From: Pedobacter insulae
GTDB lineage: Bacteria > Bacteroidota > Bacteroidia > Sphingobacteriales > Sphingobacteriaceae
Reading direction: 5' to 3'
Assembly: GCF_900113525.1 (NCBI RefSeq)
Contig: NZ_FOPP01000008.1
Span: 62,001 to 126,000, forward strand
Length of the DNA stretch: 64,000 nucleotides
The notes beneath the pieces were generated by a model. The model did not search any database and had not been told where the DNA came from. It saw only the letters and a program-made list of their open reading frames with translations. Both the position numbers and the translations under genes were made by a program. Below are positions 7,955 through 16,827 of the stretch, in pieces (within the stretch, counting starts at the first letter, position 1; each line of letters opens with the position of its first letter).

Positions 7955-10339
7955 TTAAGGCTGTTTTGGGGCTAATAGGTTTGCAAATAAACGATAGGCT
8001 CCTGGTACGCCAGCAGGTAGCTCTCGGAAGAAAACCAAAGAGGTGTAAACAAATTTGCCCTTTCCATAGTCAGCAATAATTAGAGAGCCGTCCGAGGCCG
8101 GTTCTCCTGTATCATTCATATTCAAAATCTTACTGTATTTGGAATCGATTTCAGTTGGGAAATATAACCCGCGTTCTTGCACCCAACCTTCAAAATCTCT
8201 CTGACTTATTTTATTCGGATAGTTCAGTGCAGGGTGTTCGGGACTATGAAAACTAACCTTAGCATCTTCCTCAGTTACTCTTTTGTTAGCTAATTTAAAA
8301 GGATACGGGCCAATGTTTTGGGTTTTTAAACCATTACTTACATTATATTGAACTAATAAAGTTCCTCCGTCTTTTACATAACTCAATAATTTTGACTGTA
8401 TATTTTTAACCTCTGTGCTGATGTTATATAATCGAACTCCGGTAACAATAGCATCATAACCGGCAAGATCACTCGCCAATATCTGCGCCTCATTTAAATG
8501 GGTAACTTCATAACCAATCTGCTTAAGCGCATCAGCTACTAAGTCGCCCGCCCCATCTATATAAGCAATACGTTTACCAACAATTTTCAGATCAATTTTT
8601 TCTACACTTGCTATCGCTTGAGGAAAAACGGTAATGTTGGGGATATGATCGTAACTGATGATTTTTAATCCGCGATCACTTACTGTTCCATTTGTATTTA
8701 CTTGTAGACTTAAATTTCCACGCTGTGCTTCGTTGCTGGGAATAATACTGAAATTAATGGTTTGCTCATCGCCCTTTCTTGCTAAAGTAAAAGCCACTTT
8801 TTCGGGATTGCTCTTCCACCCTGTAGGCAACTGTGGATTAACGAAGCCGCTAGTGGAATTACTAAAACTTTTAAGCTGTACGCTGATCGTTTTGGGCAGA
8901 TTGCTGTTGAAAATATAAGCCTTTTCACTTAATGTTGCGGTAACTTTTGGAGCGATAACCAATGGTTGGTACTTTTCTCCTTTAATTGGGTCTGTAGATT
9001 TGTAAACCACGGGGCAATTCAATTCAACACTCTGATCATTTATAACTATTTTGAGCTTAACGCTTAATTGATCAGGGTTTTCTGGATGGCCTACAAGTGC
9101 TTGGTTTCCAATGTGAAATTGGCCTATACCATGAGTTTCTCTAAGCCAATACGGCTGAGTCCAATTGGCTTCCGTAGCTGCAATTTTATAGTCTGAAGCG
9201 CTTAACTTATTTGGCTCAAGGACGATGGTTTTTTGACGATCAATAATTAAAGATACCTTTAATGGAAAATTTGTTTTTGCTCTGACAATGCCTTGGATCC
9301 TAATGGGAATAGAATCGCCAAAAGCATACATATTTTCTGGTGTATTGGCTTCTACCCAAATTCCGGCGCTGTTCAAAATCAATTCATCTAATAACTGATG
9401 ATTAAACGCTCCGTCTTTTGTTTGCTTTTTAAGCACTAAAAGTTCTTGAAGTGCATTTGCCGGATTAATGTGTACATTTCCCTTGTATTTGATATCAATG
9501 CCATCAAAAAGACTGGTTTTTGCAGGTTCGCCCGCAACGTGGCTAAAATATTCGAATGATTCACCGCGTTGAAGTGCAGAGCCAAATCCTTGGCTTTTAT
9601 GATTGGTTCTACTAATAGCCGCGATCTCTCCATAGCTTTTTCCTAAAGCAGGATTGAATAGGCCGACATCTATCTTCAATTGGTCGGCCGAGGTTGTATT
9701 AGTACCTCCAAAATTGAAAGTGTTCCAAACTATTCTTTTGGCTTGCCAAACCTTTACATATTTAAGTTGATCTGGAAAACGTTTTGGATCGGCAGCGGCA
9801 TAAAAAGCCTCTTTAGCTAAAATAGCTGAACCTGCATGATGGCCGTGACCGGCTCTTGAATCTTCAGGGAAACGGGTAATAATTACATCTGGTTTAAAAT
9901 TTCTAATAACCCATACTACATCAGCTAATATCTGTTCTTTTCCCCAGATTTTGAAACTTTCATCAGCCGTTTTAGAGAATCCGAAATCATTAGCGCGGGT
10001 AAAAAACTGCTCAGCGCCATCGGTTCGACGCGCAGCTAATAACTCTTGCGTCCTTATTAAGCCTAAGAGCTCTGCTTGTTCATTGCCAATTAAATTCTGT
10101 CCTCCATCACCTCTCGTTAGAGATAAATACCCTGTTCTAACTTTTAACTCCTTCGCTAAATAGGCTAGTAATCTAGTGTTTTCATCATCTGGATGTGCGG
10201 CGATGTAGAGTGCGCTACCTTTAACACTTAGTTTCTCTATACCCGCTGCGATCTCTCCAGCATTCATCTGCTGCATTTGTGCATTTAATAGAATTGGTAA
10301 ATAAACGCAAATGGCAGTTAAATATGTTTTAAGGTTCAT
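7955..10339 (-). CDS. Secreted PIG-L (LmbE-like) deacetylase with C-terminal GATase-like domain
   Basis: A 794-residue exported enzyme. Signal peptide 1-20. The zinc-dependent N-acetyl-sugar deacetylase domain has AAHPDDE (47-53) and the distal ligand segment RAGHGHHAG (162-170). A middle part of beta-sandwich type follows (about 300-570), then a class I glutamine-amidotransferase-like fold from about 580 (IAYIDGAGDLVADALKQIG). PIG-L enzymes remove acetyl groups from GlcNAc-type substrates; the large secreted version is typical of Bacteroidota. It is first in an operon with the 43-residue membrane protein and the symporter. Confidence 0.9.
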   Translation of the reverse strand: MNLKTYLTAICVYLPILLNAQMQQMNAGEIAAGIEKLSVKGSALYIAAHPDDENTRLLAYLAKELKVRTGYLSLTRGDGGQNLIGNEQAELLGLIRTQELLAARRTDGAEQFFTRANDFGFSKTADESFKIWGKEQILADVVWVIRNFKPDVIITRFPEDSRAGHGHHAGSAILAKEAFYAAADPKRFPDQLKYVKVWQAKRIVWNTFNFGGTNTTSADQLKIDVGLFNPALGKSYGEIAAISRTNHKSQGFGSALQRGESFEYFSHVAGEPAKTSLFDGIDIKYKGNVHINPANALQELLVLKKQTKDGAFNHQLLDELILNSAGIWVEANTPENMYAFGDSIPIRIQGIVRAKTNFPLKVSLIIDRQKTIVLEPNKLSASDYKIAATEANWTQPYWLRETHGIGQFHIGNQALVGHPENPDQLSVKLKIVINDQSVELNCPVVYKSTDPIKGEKYQPLVIAPKVTATLSEKAYIFNSNLPKTISVQLKSFSNSTSGFVNPQLPTGWKSNPEKVAFTLARKGDEQTINFSIIPSNEAQRGNLSLQVNTNGTVSDRGLKIISYDHIPNITVFPQAIASVEKIDLKIVGKRIAYIDGAGDLVADALKQIGYEVTHLNEAQILASDLAGYDAIVTGVRLYNISTEVKNIQSKLLSYVKDGGTLLVQYNVSNGLKTQNIGPYPFKLANKRVTEEDAKVSFHSPEHPALNYPNKISQRDFEGWVQERGLYFPTEIDSKYSKILNMNDTGEPASDGSLIIADYGKGKFVYTSLVFFRELPAGVPGAYRLFANLLAPKQP

Positions 10340-10395
10340 AATTTCATTTAGTTGGTCTAAAATAAAGAAAATTTATTTGGTTAGCTGTATAAATT

Positions 10396-10437
10396 GTTTA
10401 ACTGGTTAACTACGTATGATCGATTAACCGATTAACT
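10396..10437. repeat. Four copies of an 8-mer GNTTAACY
   Basis: GTTTAACT (10396), GGTTAACT (10404), then a 10-nt spacer, then GATTAACC (10422) and GATTAACT (10430). Two tandem pairs spaced by one helical turn, in the gap between the divergent deacetylase and lipoprotein genes. It may be an operator or part of a dispersed intergenic repeat. Confidence 0.5.
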
Positions 10438-10479
10438 AAATAATTGATACCTTTACCTTCCTCTTTACGTTATCATCTT

Positions 10480-11079
10480 ATGAACAAATTAGTTTTGTAT
10501 AGCATTTTGGCACTCATTTTATCTAGCTGTGGTATTAATAAGCAGGCTCAGCAAATTAAGGCATTAGAAGAATGTGAGTATAAGTTTATTAGCGCAAATA
10601 ATATTACCGTTGCCGGAACGGATATTAAGAAAATTGTAGATCAGCAGACCATCAATTTAGCTAATCTACCTTCACTAGCTTTAGGATTTTTAAGGAAAGA
10701 TATTCCTCTAAGAGCCAACCTCAATGTAGAAATCACTAATCCGTCTACACAAACTGCAGCGATCAACAATTTCGATTATATAATTTTAATCAATAAACAA
10801 GAGATTGCAAATGGTGTGGTTGATCAGGTGATTGAAATAAAGGCTGGAGAAAAAATACAAGTTCCTGTTCAATTGAATGCCAATATTTACCAGTTCTTAA
10901 GTAACGGAAAAACACTTGAGGATATCAGTAAATTCTTAACTGGGGCCTCAAACGGCATAACTGAGGTAGGCTTAGTTACCGTCAAAATTAAACCTTCTAT
11001 CCGGGTTGGCAACGAATTAGTTAAATACCCAGGCTATATTACCATTGATAAAGAAGTGAGCAACAAAATTCTTCTGTAG
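10480..11079 (+). CDS. LEA14-like lipoprotein
   Basis: A 199-residue lipoprotein. I start it at the ATG at 10480 and not at the TTG at 10444, because this puts a normal lipoprotein signal (MNKLVLYSILALILSSCG) at the very N-terminus with the lipid-carrying cysteine in SSC. The body matches the LEA type 2 / WHy-like beta-sandwich pattern: LRANLNVEITNPSTQTAAIN, followed by IEIKAGEKIQVPVQL. Such proteins are linked to stress in plants, but in Bacteroidota the role is unknown. Confidence 0.78.
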   Translation: MNKLVLYSILALILSSCGINKQAQQIKALEECEYKFISANNITVAGTDIKKIVDQQTINLANLPSLALGFLRKDIPLRANLNVEITNPSTQTAAINNFDYIILINKQEIANGVVDQVIEIKAGEKIQVPVQLNANIYQFLSNGKTLEDISKFLTGASNGITEVGLVTVKIKPSIRVGNELVKYPGYITIDKEVSNKILL

Positions 11080-11190
11080 GCTACGAAAACTTCGTCACAT
11101 TTCTGAAACACTTGTCACATTTTGCAAATGTTTGCGTCAGACATGTGAAACCGAAGCTTTTATAAACCTAACACCCGTACTTCTCTATTT

Positions 11191-13968
11191 ATGAAGAATT
11201 TACTACTTGCCCTGTTCTTAACTTTGTCAGTTGCCACATCATTTGCCCAAAAGGGAAGTATTCATGGCGTGCTATTAGATAGCGCCGATCAAAAACGCAC
11301 GTTGAATTATGCAACTATCTCTGTTTTTAAAGAAGGAGATTCTGTACTTACTACCTATAAATTATCAGATGGCAAGGGGGTGTTTAAAATTCCAAATCTT
11401 CAGGTAGATATAGATTACCGGATTGTAGTTAATGCGTGGCAATATAGTGTTTTAAGAAAAGCGGTAAGGATCAGTGCTGCTTCCCCTGAAGTAAATTTAG
11501 GGAACTTATTGCTACCATCAAGCACGAATAATTTAAGTGAAGTGGTAATATTGGCAGAACGACCACCAATTATTGTACGTAAAGATACAATTGAGTTCAA
11601 TGCCGAGTCTTTTAAAACTTTACCAAGTGCAGTAGTGGAAGATTTATTAAAAAAACTTCCTGGTGTAGCGGTTGCTGCTGATGGGTCGATCCAGGTAAAT
11701 GGGAAGGCGGTAAGTAAAATATTAGTAGATGGAAAGGAGTTCTTCGGAGGCGATCAACAAATTGCAACTAAAAATCTTCCAGCTAATATCATCGACAAAA
11801 TTCAGGTAAATGATGATGTGGAGGCGAAACGCAGGGACCCAGATATATTGGCAGGAAATATACCGCAGATAATTAACCTTAAACTTAAAAAAGCTATCAA
11901 GAGCGGTGCTTTTGGTAAAATATACGGAGGTGCCGGTCCTCGAGAATTATTTGAAGTTGGGGGCATCATGAATTTTTTTAGAGATACTACGCAAGTAAGC
12001 ATCCTAGGCTATGGTAATAATGTAAATAAACCTGGTTTTAGTATGAATGAAGTCATGAGAATAGGAGGGTTTTCAAGATCGGGTGTAAACTCGATGATGG
12101 TGAATTCTGAAGGAGGATTTGCTTTGAATGGTATCTCGTTTGGTGGGCCAATGTCGGGAGGTGTTCAAAAATCTGCAGGCTCTGGAGCTAATTTTAATAC
12201 GCTTACAAAAAAGGGCGTTAAGATTAATGGGAAATATTTTTTCGGACATAGCAATAATAGCATTGAACAGCTGGTAGATGCGGAGCAAACACTTGGTGCT
12301 AACAGACTTTTTACGAATACGAATTCTACACAAAATAATAAAAGTTATACCCACAATATTGGGACAAGAATAGAAGCTAAACTAGATAGCCTCACCACGC
12401 TTACCATCGAGCCCAATGTGAGTATTAATCTCTCCAGAAATAATGGTAATCTTAAAACAAAAACGCTGAACACCACAAGTCAATTGGTAAATGATGGAGA
12501 TAATACTTCGGTACTCAGGGGTAATAATACTGAATATAACCTTTCTGCTAATTTATGGAAGGATTTTAGAAAAACGGGCAGATCTTTGAATGTTACGTTG
12601 AATGTAATCCAAAGAGATAATTTAACCGATAACTTTAACCTAAATAATAGTAATTTTTATGCACCTCCCTCAAATACCTTACTCGACCAGTTAAGAGACA
12701 ATAACATCAATAGTTTCAATCTTAACTTAAATGCCAACTATAATGAACCGATAACTAAGTCCTTGACTTTAAATATTGCTACCAATAGCAATTACATCAA
12801 TAATGAGAATTCATTGGTTACTTTCTTTAAAAACCCTAATAACCAGGCTTATGATATAGCTATTCCGACGCTCTCAGAAACGGTTATGCAGAGAGGATAT
12901 AAAACCAACAACAGGGCAAGTTTGAGATGGAAGGTGAATAAGAGCCTCAATATACAGCCAGGGCTGGTGTTTAATACCATAGACCTTCAAAATGAATTTG
13001 ATACCAATGCTGACTTTGAGCAACATTTTCAATTCTTTGCTCCTCAGCTAACAATTAGATATAAAGATCTTAGCCTTAGTTATTCGCCATCTTTTAGAGA
13101 GCCAGATGTTCGCTATATACAGCCAGTAGCTAATAATACCAATCCTTTGTATATCCAAAATGGTAATCCTAATCTGCGTCCTTCTAAAACGCATCAAATA
13201 AACCTTAATATCTATAAGTATGATACTAAAAGAACTTTAAGCTATAATGCTTATTTGGGCGGAAGTGTACAAAATGATGGTGTCATCATGTCACGAATAA
13301 TAGGTAGTGATGGAGTGCAAACTTCTTCGCCTGTAAATGAGGATGGAATTTGGCAATTTCATGCCAATGGTAATTTATCAAAAGATTTTAAAAGCAGTAA
13401 AAGGCAATTTAACATCAATACAGGATTTTGGTCTAATTATACCCGGGGGGTAGTAAGGGTAAATAATATTAGGAGCCATACGAATATTTTTACATTCGGC
13501 CCCCGGGTAGGTGGAAGACTGAACCTTAATGATAAAGTTGAATTGAGCCAAACATATAGTGTCGATTTTAGTAAGAGTAGCTATTCAGACAACTTCTTTA
13601 CCGATCTGAGCAACCGGCAGCATAACAGCGATAGCGAAATAATTGTTCGTTTACCTAAACGAATTGTTTGGGAAACTACCTATCGCTTGCAACGTAATAC
13701 ACAGTCCGTTGCAGGTATGAACAATAACATTCAGCTTTGGAACGCCGCAGTTACTTTTCTTTTCATGAAAAATGATAAACTACAATTAAAGTGCAGCTTC
13801 AATGATATTCTAAATGCAAATACCAGAAGATATTTAAATATTAGTGAAAATTTTATTAGAGATACAAGAACCAATAACCTGGGCCGTCATGGTTTATTTA
13901 CCTTAACCTATAATATTCAGAATTTCGGTGGTAAAGTTGGGGGACGGGAAACAATGTTTAGATTTTAA
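11191..13968 (+). CDS. TonB-dependent outer-membrane receptor (OMP_b-brl_3 type)
   Basis: A 925-residue outer-membrane protein. Signal peptide 1-19, then a carboxypeptidase-regulatory-like beta domain (about 24-105), a plug domain starting near VVILAERPPIIVRKDTIEF and containing LLKKLPGVAVAADGSIQVNG and KILVDGKEFFGGD, then a long beta barrel ending in an aromatic residue (TMFRF). This subfamily lacks a SusD partner and its substrate is not predictable; no transport gene sits beside it. Its stop overlaps the convergent AarF gene by 4 nt. The upstream gap has an imperfect inverted repeat (CTTCGTCACAT at 11090, ATGTGAAACCGAAG at 11143). Confidence 0.9.
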   Translation: MKNLLLALFLTLSVATSFAQKGSIHGVLLDSADQKRTLNYATISVFKEGDSVLTTYKLSDGKGVFKIPNLQVDIDYRIVVNAWQYSVLRKAVRISAASPEVNLGNLLLPSSTNNLSEVVILAERPPIIVRKDTIEFNAESFKTLPSAVVEDLLKKLPGVAVAADGSIQVNGKAVSKILVDGKEFFGGDQQIATKNLPANIIDKIQVNDDVEAKRRDPDILAGNIPQIINLKLKKAIKSGAFGKIYGGAGPRELFEVGGIMNFFRDTTQVSILGYGNNVNKPGFSMNEVMRIGGFSRSGVNSMMVNSEGGFALNGISFGGPMSGGVQKSAGSGANFNTLTKKGVKINGKYFFGHSNNSIEQLVDAEQTLGANRLFTNTNSTQNNKSYTHNIGTRIEAKLDSLTTLTIEPNVSINLSRNNGNLKTKTLNTTSQLVNDGDNTSVLRGNNTEYNLSANLWKDFRKTGRSLNVTLNVIQRDNLTDNFNLNNSNFYAPPSNTLLDQLRDNNINSFNLNLNANYNEPITKSLTLNIATNSNYINNENSLVTFFKNPNNQAYDIAIPTLSETVMQRGYKTNNRASLRWKVNKSLNIQPGLVFNTIDLQNEFDTNADFEQHFQFFAPQLTIRYKDLSLSYSPSFREPDVRYIQPVANNTNPLYIQNGNPNLRPSKTHQINLNIYKYDTKRTLSYNAYLGGSVQNDGVIMSRIIGSDGVQTSSPVNEDGIWQFHANGNLSKDFKSSKRQFNINTGFWSNYTRGVVRVNNIRSHTNIFTFGPRVGGRLNLNDKVELSQTYSVDFSKSSYSDNFFTDLSNRQHNSDSEIIVRLPKRIVWETTYRLQRNTQSVAGMNNNIQLWNAAVTFLFMKNDKLQLKCSFNDILNANTRRYLNISENFIRDTRTNNLGRHGLFTLTYNIQNFGGKVGGRETMFRF

Positions 13969-15263
13969 ACATGAGGCTTAAATGTATCGGTTTTAACTGT
14001 GGCTTTAAGTTCGTGTAAGATGTTATATAAGCCAAAGTTTGTTCTATTGACATATATGAAGTGTTTTACACCCCGCGCTTGTTTAAATTCGGGCATCTTA
14101 GTAACTTTTTCTCCGTATTGATAAAGGTCATTGAAAAACCCTTCTTCGCTAAAATCGAACGTTTTGGTCACATATGGCTTGGCAAATAAACTAATCATCT
14201 CTTTATATGACTTATAATAAAACTCGATTTGCGCTTCACTATCGTTCGGTAAAATCATTTTCAATTCGCGAAAAGCTTTAATCGTTGCCTCTTTATCTTT
14301 GAACATGCTGGTCGACGTTAGCGAGAAAAATGGCTTATAAAAATCGTCAGGCATTTCTTTGATACATCCAAAATCGATTACGCCCAACTTTTCGTCTTTG
14401 GTAATTAAAAAGTTCCCTGGATGTGGGTCGGCGTGAACCGCCCTTAATTCATGCTGTTGAAAATTATAGAAATCCCATAATGCCTGTCCGATTTTGTTCT
14501 TGAGTGCCTGACTAGGCTCAGTTTGTAAAAACTCCCTTAAATGCATACCCTCTAACCAATCCATCGTAATAATCTTATTGCTGGAAAGTTCAGGGTAGTA
14601 AGTCGGAAATACTACATCTTTTAAATTTTTACAAGCTTCGGAAAATTCTATCGAGCGACGAACTTCTAACTCATAATCCGTTTCTTCTAATAGGCGCTCT
14701 TCTACTTCTTTGACATAAATATTTAACTCTTGTTCGCTCATACCTAATAACCTGAAAGCAAAAGGTTTTACTAATTTTAGGTCGGATGAAATGCTATCCC
14801 CAACACCTGGATACTGGATTTTAACAGCAAGCTTTTTTCCATTCAATTGCGCTTCATGAACTTGTCCAATAGAAGCAGCATGAGTAGATTTAATGTTAAA
14901 ATGATCAAATATTTTCTCTGGTGTTTTGCCAAAGCTTTTGGTAAATGTTCTTACGATAAGCGGTCCAGATAGCGGTGGTGCATTATATTGAGATTGTGTA
15001 AATCTATCAACGTAAGCCTTTGGAAGAATATTCTTATCCATGCTTAGCATTTGCGCAATTTTTAAGGCAGAACCTTTTAGCTCGCTCAATGACTTATAAA
15101 TATCGGCCGCATTGTCTTCATTTAACTCATCACGACTAAGCTCTGGATTGAAGATTTTTTTTGAATAGTGTTTGATATAGTTCCCGCCAATCTGAAAACC
15201 TGTTTTAACAAACTTAGCAGAGCGTTCTACCTTAGTGGTAGGCATGGTTTCTTGTGTTTTCAT
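13965..15263 (-). CDS. AarF/UbiB family (ABC1) atypical kinase
   Basis: A 432-residue ABC1-domain protein. It has the family ATP-binding KIQYPGV segment, the N-terminal KxGQ-like region (here KGSALKIAQMLSMD), the catalytic HADPHPGNFLI loop and the metal-binding VIDFG motif. UbiB/ABC1 proteins support quinone synthesis or lipid homeostasis. It lies 6 nt downstream of a TetR regulator and is surely cotranscribed; I infer it is controlled by that regulator. No C-terminal membrane helices are evident. Confidence 0.9.
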   Translation of the reverse strand: MKTQETMPTTKVERSAKFVKTGFQIGGNYIKHYSKKIFNPELSRDELNEDNAADIYKSLSELKGSALKIAQMLSMDKNILPKAYVDRFTQSQYNAPPLSGPLIVRTFTKSFGKTPEKIFDHFNIKSTHAASIGQVHEAQLNGKKLAVKIQYPGVGDSISSDLKLVKPFAFRLLGMSEQELNIYVKEVEERLLEETDYELEVRRSIEFSEACKNLKDVVFPTYYPELSSNKIITMDWLEGMHLREFLQTEPSQALKNKIGQALWDFYNFQQHELRAVHADPHPGNFLITKDEKLGVIDFGCIKEMPDDFYKPFFSLTSTSMFKDKEATIKAFRELKMILPNDSEAQIEFYYKSYKEMISLFAKPYVTKTFDFSEEGFFNDLYQYGEKVTKMPEFKQARGVKHFIYVNRTNFGLYNILHELKATVKTDTFKPHV

Positions 15264-15269
15264 ATATGG

Positions 15270-15923
15270 CTAAAACCCCATTTTCTCTTTTAATTTGCCG
15301 TTTTGGGCTAAAAACTTTCCATATTCAAAAAGGTTGTCAATTGGCGAACGTTGGAATAAATCGAAGGTTACCTGGATGCCTTTTTCAATGGCTTCATCTG
15401 TTTTTTCAAAACCTTCACTATCATCCGTTATCCAAAAGTTTAAAATAAACGCATACTGCACCCATAGCGCATCTTTATAGCGCTTGCTGAAAAATTTCCT
15501 GTCCGCAAGTTCGCCACTCTCTAGTCCTTCATTGATGATTTGCTCAGCAAAACTTTCGAAAATTGGTTTTGCCCCGCTTAATACATCCGGAGTTGATAGC
15601 CGTTTTCCGTGATTCTTTAAGCTATATATAACAAAACTTCGTTGCGACTTTAACAATTCTACATAACTGTAAAAAAAAGACAGCATTTTCTCTCTCGAAG
15701 AGTACTGTACCCATACTTCCTGTTGTTGTATCTCGTTAATTGTTTCTGCAGTTAGCTCAAACCAGATCATTTTCTCAATGCTTTCAAAGGAAGCATAATA
15801 AGCATAGAAATCAGCCTCACTAAGCTTAAGTTTTTTAACAAAACTATATACGGATTTGGGCTTTTCATCATGTGTTAAAACATAATCAAGATAGCCTTTT
15901 TTGATTTGTGCCGCAGTTGCCAT
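15270..15923 (-). CDS. TetR family transcriptional regulator
   Basis: A 217-residue protein. The N-terminal 60 residues have a degenerate TetR helix-turn-helix (SVYSFVKKLKLSEADFYAYYASFESIEKMIW), including the F-Y-xx-F-xS-KE-like turn after the recognition helix. The remainder is the all-helical ligand and dimer domain. It is the first gene of a two-gene unit with the AarF kinase. A 26-bp dyad over its -7 element (15946-15971) suggests it represses itself. Confidence 0.82.
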   Translation of the reverse strand: MATAAQIKKGYLDYVLTHDEKPKSVYSFVKKLKLSEADFYAYYASFESIEKMIWFELTAETINEIQQQEVWVQYSSREKMLSFFYSYVELLKSQRSFVIYSLKNHGKRLSTPDVLSGAKPIFESFAEQIINEGLESGELADRKFFSKRYKDALWVQYAFILNFWITDDSEGFEKTDEAIEKGIQVTFDLFQRSPIDNLFEYGKFLAQNGKLKEKMGF

Positions 15924-15945
15924 TTCTTTTTAGTTTAAAAACGTA

Positions 15946-15971
15946 AAATTTGATTGTCTAGTTTCAAATTT
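15946..15971. promoter_or_regulatory. Candidate TetR operator overlapping the promoter
   Basis: Perfect 8-bp arms AAATTTGA (15946-15953) and TCAAATTT (15964-15971) with a 10-nt spacer. The right arm overlaps a reverse-strand -7 element TAAATTTG (15965-15972), 23-48 nt before the regulator start. Position and symmetry fit autorepression. Confidence 0.5.
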
Positions 15972-15984
15972 AACGCTTTATTTA

Positions 15985-16359
15985 TCATTGTTTTGCAATA
16001 AATAATGACAGTCCGAGCCATACAGCCAAGCAACCAAGAATAATACTTCCTAACGTATAGGCAATTAAGGTTAAGTAATGCTGACTTTGCCAGAGCGCAA
16101 TGTTTTCAGCGGAAAAGGTAGAGAATGTGGTATATCCTCCACAAAAGCCAGTGATTAGCAGGAGTTGAAGACCGGAGCTGTTGTTTTTGCTAAAGTAGCT
16201 TAGTAAAATGCCGATTAAGAAACAACCTAAAATATTGATGATAAAGGTAGCAAGAGGAAAAATATTTACATAATACCTGGACGTTAACAACGAGGTTCCA
16301 TAACGGAGCATACTCCCAAGAGCACCACCCAAACCAACTAATACAAATTGTTTAATCAT
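15985..16359 (-). CDS. crcB: Fluoride ion channel CrcB/Fluc
   Basis: A 124-residue four-helix inner-membrane protein that exports fluoride as a dual-topology dimer. Family motifs are clear: GGALGSMLRY near the N-terminus, the central TFIINILGCFLIG helix with the conserved Asn, and GFCGGYTTFSTFSAE with the phenylalanine and threonine residues that line the pore. Length is normal. A candidate -7 element TACATTTG lies at 16381-16388 on the reverse strand. I see no fluoride riboswitch upstream. Confidence 0.95.
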   Translation of the reverse strand: MIKQFVLVGLGGALGSMLRYGTSLLTSRYYVNIFPLATFIINILGCFLIGILLSYFSKNNSSGLQLLLITGFCGGYTTFSTFSAENIALWQSQHYLTLIAYTLGSIILGCLAVWLGLSLFIAKQ

Positions 16360-16423
16360 ATAAACGCAATGTTACAATGCCAAATGTATGAAATTTATGT
16401 TATTTGCTTAGGTTTGCGATTAA

Positions 16424-16765
16424 TTGAAAACAAAACGCTTACATATTAACCAGATTCTAACCGGTATAATGCTATGGGTTTTTTCCCTAGCTATTACCCC
16501 TTGGAGCGCTATGCACTCTCACGAAGAAGTGCGTGTTGAGCCAGTTGAGAAGCATTGTACGCATAAATTTCACTTCAAAACTCAGCAAGAGAATTGTTTA
16601 ATCTGTAAAGCACATTTTGAGAAAAACTATACAGCTTCAGCAAAAATTAAAGTTATTCCTCTGCAAAGCGAAGATGTAATAACGAGTGTTGTCGTTTATA
16701 CCAACGCCTATTCAGCATTAATTTCAACTTCCTTAAGGGGTCCCCCAACGCAAATATTTTCTTAA
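16424..16765 (+). CDS. Small His/Cys-rich secreted protein upstream of a TonB receptor
   Basis: A 113-residue protein with a TTG start at 16424; an alternative is the ATG at 16469, which would shorten the signal sequence. The N-terminus (TGIMLWVFSLAITPW) is a membrane or signal segment. The rest has possible metal ligands: HSHEE, HCTHKFHFK and ENCLICKAHF (CxxCxxxH). It ends in SLRGPPTQIF, an ending I have seen in similar small proteins that precede TonB receptors in Bacteroidota. I infer a role in metal handling with the receptor 60 nt downstream. Function is not established. Confidence 0.65.
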   Translation: MKTKRLHINQILTGIMLWVFSLAITPWSAMHSHEEVRVEPVEKHCTHKFHFKTQQENCLICKAHFEKNYTASAKIKVIPLQSEDVITSVVVYTNAYSALISTSLRGPPTQIFS

Positions 16766-16768
16766 AGA

Positions 16769-16798
16769 TTCATAAGCAAGGAGCTTATGAAATAAGCT
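16769..16798 (+). promoter_or_regulatory. Two mutually exclusive hairpins before the TonB receptor
   Basis: TTCATAAGC (16769-16777) pairs with GCTTATGAA (16783-16791); AGCTTAT (16782-16788) pairs with ATAAGCT (16792-16798). The middle segment is shared, so only one stem can form. This is an attenuator-like layout 30 nt before the ATG at 16828. Confidence 0.45.
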
Positions 16799-16827
16799 AT
16801 TGTTTAATCCATATTTATAAGAAAATA

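Noticed and set aside
12073..12354. 93-codon reverse frame in the first TonB receptor
   Set aside because: Antisense to a receptor with clear domain structure; no start context or homology.
16360..16423. Fluoride riboswitch upstream of crcB
   Set aside because: The gap is short and I do not see the conserved pseudoknot pattern of the crcB RNA motif.
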